Source of the DNA: an uncultured Opitutia bacterium
GTDB taxonomy: Bacteria > Verrucomicrobiota > Verrucomicrobiia > Opitutales > UBA953
Assembly: GCA_903840355.1 (NCBI GenBank)
Contig: CAIMFJ010000005.1
Coordinates: 248,001 to 312,000 of the forward strand
Reading direction: 5' to 3'
Length of the DNA: 64,000 nucleotides
This document shows positions 61,190 to 64,000 of the stretch, one piece after another. Under the pieces are notes generated by a model. It saw only the letters and a list, made by a program, of their open reading frames with translations. It was not told where the DNA came from and did no database searches. A program made the translations under genes and the position numbers. Each line of letters begins with the position of its first letter. The first letter of the stretch is position 1.

Positions 61190-61840
61190 ATGTCGTTGGT
61201 CTTGCCTGAACCGTGTTTGGTGCTGGATGGCTCGGCCCGCCAAGGGACCTCTGTCGGTATTCTTCAGGACGGTCGTTGGCTTAGTCAGGTGCAGGTCGAG
61301 CAGGGCGCAATGGAGGCCAGTGTGGATGCCGTCCAAACCGTTTTACAGGCGACAGGCTTATCCCTTGCTGACCTTAAAAGTTTTGCGGTGTGCATCGGGC
61401 CTGGCTCGATTTTAGGCATCCGCTTGACCGCGATGGCCGTTCGCACTTGGGTGGCCCAGACGCCACGGCCCCTTTATACTTGGGATGCATTAACCGTGTT
61501 GGCTAGGGTGGCCCTTCAAGCTAAGCGCCCGCCGCCTTTTCTGGTGGTCTCCGATTCGCGCTTAAAGCGCTGGAATGTTTTAAAGGTCAATGATGCGACG
61601 TCACTGAGTGCCATTGCCGAACTCACCGCTGACGAAGTGAAGGCCCAGGGGTTGCCATTGATTTCGACGAGTGCGAGCAGCCGAGACGTGTTTCCAGAGG
61701 TCGAGGTCGTGCCCTCCGTGTGGACTCATTTACCCGCACTCTTGCCCCTGGTTGCTATTGCGAATTCCAAGCCTGAGGCTCTCAACCCCACAAATGATTT
61801 TGCGCTTTGGTCGGGAGAGCGTCATCGTGGTCCTGCATGA
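61190..61840 (+). CDS. tsaB: TsaB-like protein for tRNA threonylcarbamoyladenosine synthesis
   Basis: A 216-residue protein of the TsaB/YeaZ family. It shows the ASKHA-type start (LVLDGSARQGTSVGIL) and the family phrase CIGPGSILGIRLTAMAVRTWV. TsaB scaffolds TsaD and TsaE in making t6A on tRNA. It starts one base after the HIT stop, and its stop overlaps the alr start. Confidence 0.85.
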   Translation: MSLVLPEPCLVLDGSARQGTSVGILQDGRWLSQVQVEQGAMEASVDAVQTVLQATGLSLADLKSFAVCIGPGSILGIRLTAMAVRTWVAQTPRPLYTWDALTVLARVALQAKRPPPFLVVSDSRLKRWNVLKVNDATSLSAIAELTADEVKAQGLPLISTSASSRDVFPEVEVVPSVWTHLPALLPLVAIANSKPEALNPTNDFALWSGERHRGPA

Positions 61841-62985
61841 AACCTTCACCTGCATCGTCGCCCGACCGTGCTTGGGTGGAAATCGATTTACCGGCGATTG
61901 AGCGTAATGTAGGCCGGATTAAGCAAGCCTTGCCCGCCCACGTTCGATATGTCGCCGTGGTTAAAGCTAATGCTTACGGCCATGGGATGCCGGAAGTTGC
62001 GACCCGATTACTCCAGGCAGGAGTAGATTATTTGGCGGTGGCTAATGTCACCGAAGCCGTTCGCTTGCGTGAAGTCGGACACGATGGAGATATTCTTTTA
62101 TTGAGTCCGACCTTGCCCAACGAATTAGCCCGAGCGGTACAATTGGATCTTAATATTACGGTATCTTCGGTGGAGGAATTGCAGTTGCTGGAGTCCCTCG
62201 CCGTGGCGACGGGTAAGGTAGCCCAAGTACACATCAAGATTGATACGGGGATGGGGCGAGCGGGGGTGTGGTATGAAGAGGCCGAAGCCCTGTTGAAATT
62301 ACTTGGTACTTTAACGAAAGTTCGTTGGCAGGGGCTTTACACGCATTTTTCGTCGGCCGATACGGATGCGGAATTTACCCGACTTCAGCGGCAGCGTTTC
62401 TTAAACATTTTAGCTCAAGTTTCGCCCGAGCAACGGGCTAATCTTCTAGTGCATGCGGATAATAGCGCAGGCCTCGAAAGCTTTTCGCAAAATTCGCCCT
62501 TTAATGCCGTGCGCATTGGTCTGATGCAATATGGCCTGCCACCTTCGGCGGGATCTTTTCTCGAAAGCTTGAAGCCGGAGCCGGTTTTATCGTTCCACGC
62601 TCGCGTAGTTTTAGTCAAAAATTTACCTGCTGGCACGAGCATCAGTTATAATCGGACCAAGACGCTGAGCCGTCCTAGTCGTATTGCCATCGTGGCCGTG
62701 GGCTATGGCGATGGGGTGCCGACCGCAGCCAGCAATCGCGGTTATTTCCTCATTCAAGGGAAGCGCTGTCCGATTTTAGGGCGTGTGACAATGGACCAGA
62801 CAGTCGTCGATGTTTCGGACCTAGCTCACGTTCAGGTGGGGGATTTAGCCACCATCCTTGGTCGACAAGGAAATGATCAAATCACGGTACCTGAATTTTG
62901 TGACTGGTCAGATTGCATTCCTTGGGAGGCGTTGTGTAGTTTAACGCAACGCGTCCAACGTCATTACCGCACCGATCGCACTTAG
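61837..62985 (+). CDS. alr: Alanine racemase
   Basis: A 382-residue PLP enzyme converting L- to D-alanine for peptidoglycan. The PLP Lys is in YVAVVKANAYGHGMPEVA; the catalytic Tyr is in ISYNRTKTLSRPSRIAIVAVGYGDG; VRIGLMQYG also matches. Start ATG 61837 overlaps the TsaB stop (ATGA); an extension to 61807 is out of family. It converges with the next gene, overlapping by four bases. Confidence 0.94.
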   Translation: MKPSPASSPDRAWVEIDLPAIERNVGRIKQALPAHVRYVAVVKANAYGHGMPEVATRLLQAGVDYLAVANVTEAVRLREVGHDGDILLLSPTLPNELARAVQLDLNITVSSVEELQLLESLAVATGKVAQVHIKIDTGMGRAGVWYEEAEALLKLLGTLTKVRWQGLYTHFSSADTDAEFTRLQRQRFLNILAQVSPEQRANLLVHADNSAGLESFSQNSPFNAVRIGLMQYGLPPSAGSFLESLKPEPVLSFHARVVLVKNLPAGTSISYNRTKTLSRPSRIAIVAVGYGDGVPTAASNRGYFLIQGKRCPILGRVTMDQTVVDVSDLAHVQVGDLATILGRQGNDQITVPEFCDWSDCIPWEALCSLTQRVQRHYRTDRT

Positions 62986-63665
62986 TTGCCGTTGTTTAAC
63001 TGTACGGTAGTTCGTGAAGTTTCGCCGAGACTGCCGGGGAAATTGCCGAGTTGAAATTTAATGAGTTCGGGAATGACGTGCCGTTGATTGGAGTCATTGC
63101 TGCTTCCAAAACTTACGGATTCGTAGAGCACTTTGCGTTTTTCCGCTGCTAAGGTGGCAGATAAACTATCTTGGCTCTCACTTAAGGGGAGGGGTTGGTA
63201 GAGTTTTAATTCTAATTCGCTATGATAAACGACGCCATTATCTGCCTGGTGGTTCGTGTTGGTATTACTGTTATTGTCGGAGTTCGAACCGAACCCGAAA
63301 AACTTACGAGAGCGCGACGAGGGGGCTTTAGCCCTGACGTTACTGTTGGAGATTGAATCGGCGTATTTATAAACAGCTTCGAAATCAGGACGCGTTGTCC
63401 GAGATTTCTCGATTTCACGCATCCCGGCCGCTACCAGGAAAGAACTGATTTGTTTCGCATACTCACGGTATTCTGAACTGTTGTTTAAAACCGATTCGGC
63501 GTTTTCGAGGGTAAAGGTCTTACCGCTCAAATCACGGCCTGCGAGCGTGGTGATGATATGGCGTTCGATGTAGAGGTCGTTTTTAGCTGGCTTGCTAGGA
63601 CTAGAACTCGAGCAGCCTAATAAAAACAGCCCGAGCACTAGGTAGGAATAAAAAGGAACTTTCAT
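62982..63665 (-). CDS. Unknown lipoprotein
   Basis: A 227-residue protein. The N-terminus is a lipobox signal (YLVLGLFLLGCSSSS), so the mature protein is membrane-anchored. After it comes a low-complexity Ser/Lys region, then a domain with ITTLAGRDLSGKTFTLENAESVLNN, a central Asn/Ser/Thr-rich stretch (~125-142) and a beta-rich end. Family not recognised. It is five bases from the uxaC stop. Confidence 0.7.
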   Translation of the reverse strand: MKVPFYSYLVLGLFLLGCSSSSPSKPAKNDLYIERHIITTLAGRDLSGKTFTLENAESVLNNSSEYREYAKQISSFLVAAGMREIEKSRTTRPDFEAVYKYADSISNSNVRAKAPSSRSRKFFGFGSNSDNNSNTNTNHQADNGVVYHSELELKLYQPLPLSESQDSLSATLAAEKRKVLYESVSFGSSNDSNQRHVIPELIKFQLGNFPGSLGETSRTTVQLNNGN

Positions 63666-63670
63666 GAACC

Positions 63671-64000
63671 CTAAGCTTTAAACCCAAAGTAGTTACGGGC
63701 ATTTTGGTAGCACACGTCCGCTACTAAGCGTTCATTCCAATGTGGGTAGTCAGGAATTCGACCCGTTTCGACATCAGTACCGATGAGGTCACAGAGGATG
63801 CGGCGGAAGTATTCGTGACGAGGGTACGAAAGGAAGGAACGGGAGTCGGTAACCATGCCCACAAAGCGACTCAAGAGACCCAAGTCCGAGAGGGCGTTCA
63901 TTTGATCACGCATCCCACGTTCTTGGTCGAGGAACCACCAGCCCGAGCCGTATTGAATCTTGCCCGGCGTGACGCCGTCTTGGAACGAACCTGGCAAGCA
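63671..64000 (-). CDS. uxaC: Glucuronate isomerase, C-terminal part cut by window edge
   Basis: The last 109 residues of a uronate isomerase. The C-terminal signatures are strong: GSGWWFLDQERGMRDQMNALSDLG, GMVTDSRSFLSYPRHEYFRRIL, and CYQNARNYFGF. UxaC converts glucuronate or galacturonate to the keto form for catabolism. It lies five bases upstream of the lipoprotein gene on the same strand. The N-terminal part lies outside. Confidence 0.95.
   Translation of the reverse strand, partial: CLPGSFQDGVTPGKIQYGSGWWFLDQERGMRDQMNALSDLGLLSRFVGMVTDSRSFLSYPRHEYFRRILCDLIGTDVETGRIPDYPHWNERLVADVCYQNARNYFGFKA

Overview
The window is an ordinary, gene-dense stretch of a Gram-negative bacterial chromosome. 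It most likely comes from the Verrucomicrobiota, perhaps the Opitutae, though no rRNA is present to confirm this. The evidence is the combination of features: lipid A and LPS genes (lpxA, an lpxC-fabZ fusion, waaA, lptB); hprK downstream of lptB; a large secreted protein of the PVC-type dehydrogenase/cytochrome c kind; a sialate-O-acetylesterase-type protein; and two TonB-dependent receptors. Almost no start codon has a Shine-Dalgarno sequence, including those of ribosomal protein and chaperonin genes.

Layout. 1-2300 (minus): partial aat, a small HTH protein, nadA, and a Fur-family regulator overlapping nadA. 2409-5158 (plus): DAHP synthase, an Lrp/AsnC regulator and an aminotransferase. 5496-11925 (plus): der-fmt-lptA-lptB-hprK. 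11922-16718: an unknown gene, trpD, a secreted esterase, an unknown coiled-coil protein, and waaA. 16945-25838: rpsB-tsf, a DUF983-like gene, ispA-yhbY, rpsO-pnp, an RDD protein with folD, and rluB. 25935-32610: a GH16-like secreted protein, a CysJ-like reductase, fabG-acpP-fabF, and a thioesterase/metallo-beta-lactamase operon. 32709-39444: a membrane protein coupled to a cation efflux transporter, rluD with an M29 aminopeptidase, a TPR protein, and groES-groEL. 39623-45958: two very large secreted multidomain proteins. 46011-50053: tRNA-His, a DEAD-box helicase, ribD, and a pyrimidine phosphorylase. 50224-56751: a lone TonB-dependent receptor, then a complete receptor-TonB-ExbB-ExbD operon ending in an unknown coiled-coil protein. 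56849-58967: lpxC/fabZ-lpxA. 59326-62985: a trpG/pabA-type amidotransferase, nrdR, an unknown gene, a HIT protein, tsaB and alr. 62982-64000: a lipoprotein and partial uxaC.

How it fits together. Envelope building dominates: Kdo transfer, lipid A acylation, LPS export, alanine racemase and fatty-acid synthesis. Translation and RNA genes (rpsB, tsf, rpsO, pnp, der, rluB, rluD, yhbY, fmt) are mixed in. The secreted proteins and TonB systems suggest uptake and breakdown of external polymers or metal complexes.

The least explained structure is a family of short perfect or near-perfect hairpins in four intergenic regions (5169-5422, 34286-34535, 50078-50213, 52411-52510). Their stems differ, but loops and flanks are shared. 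Two loci have the same hairpins in the same order, and one hairpin is placed where a transcription terminator would be. Other non-coding signals are paired hairpins between rpsO and pnp and a 12-bp-arm palindrome at the start of a TonB-dependent receptor gene.
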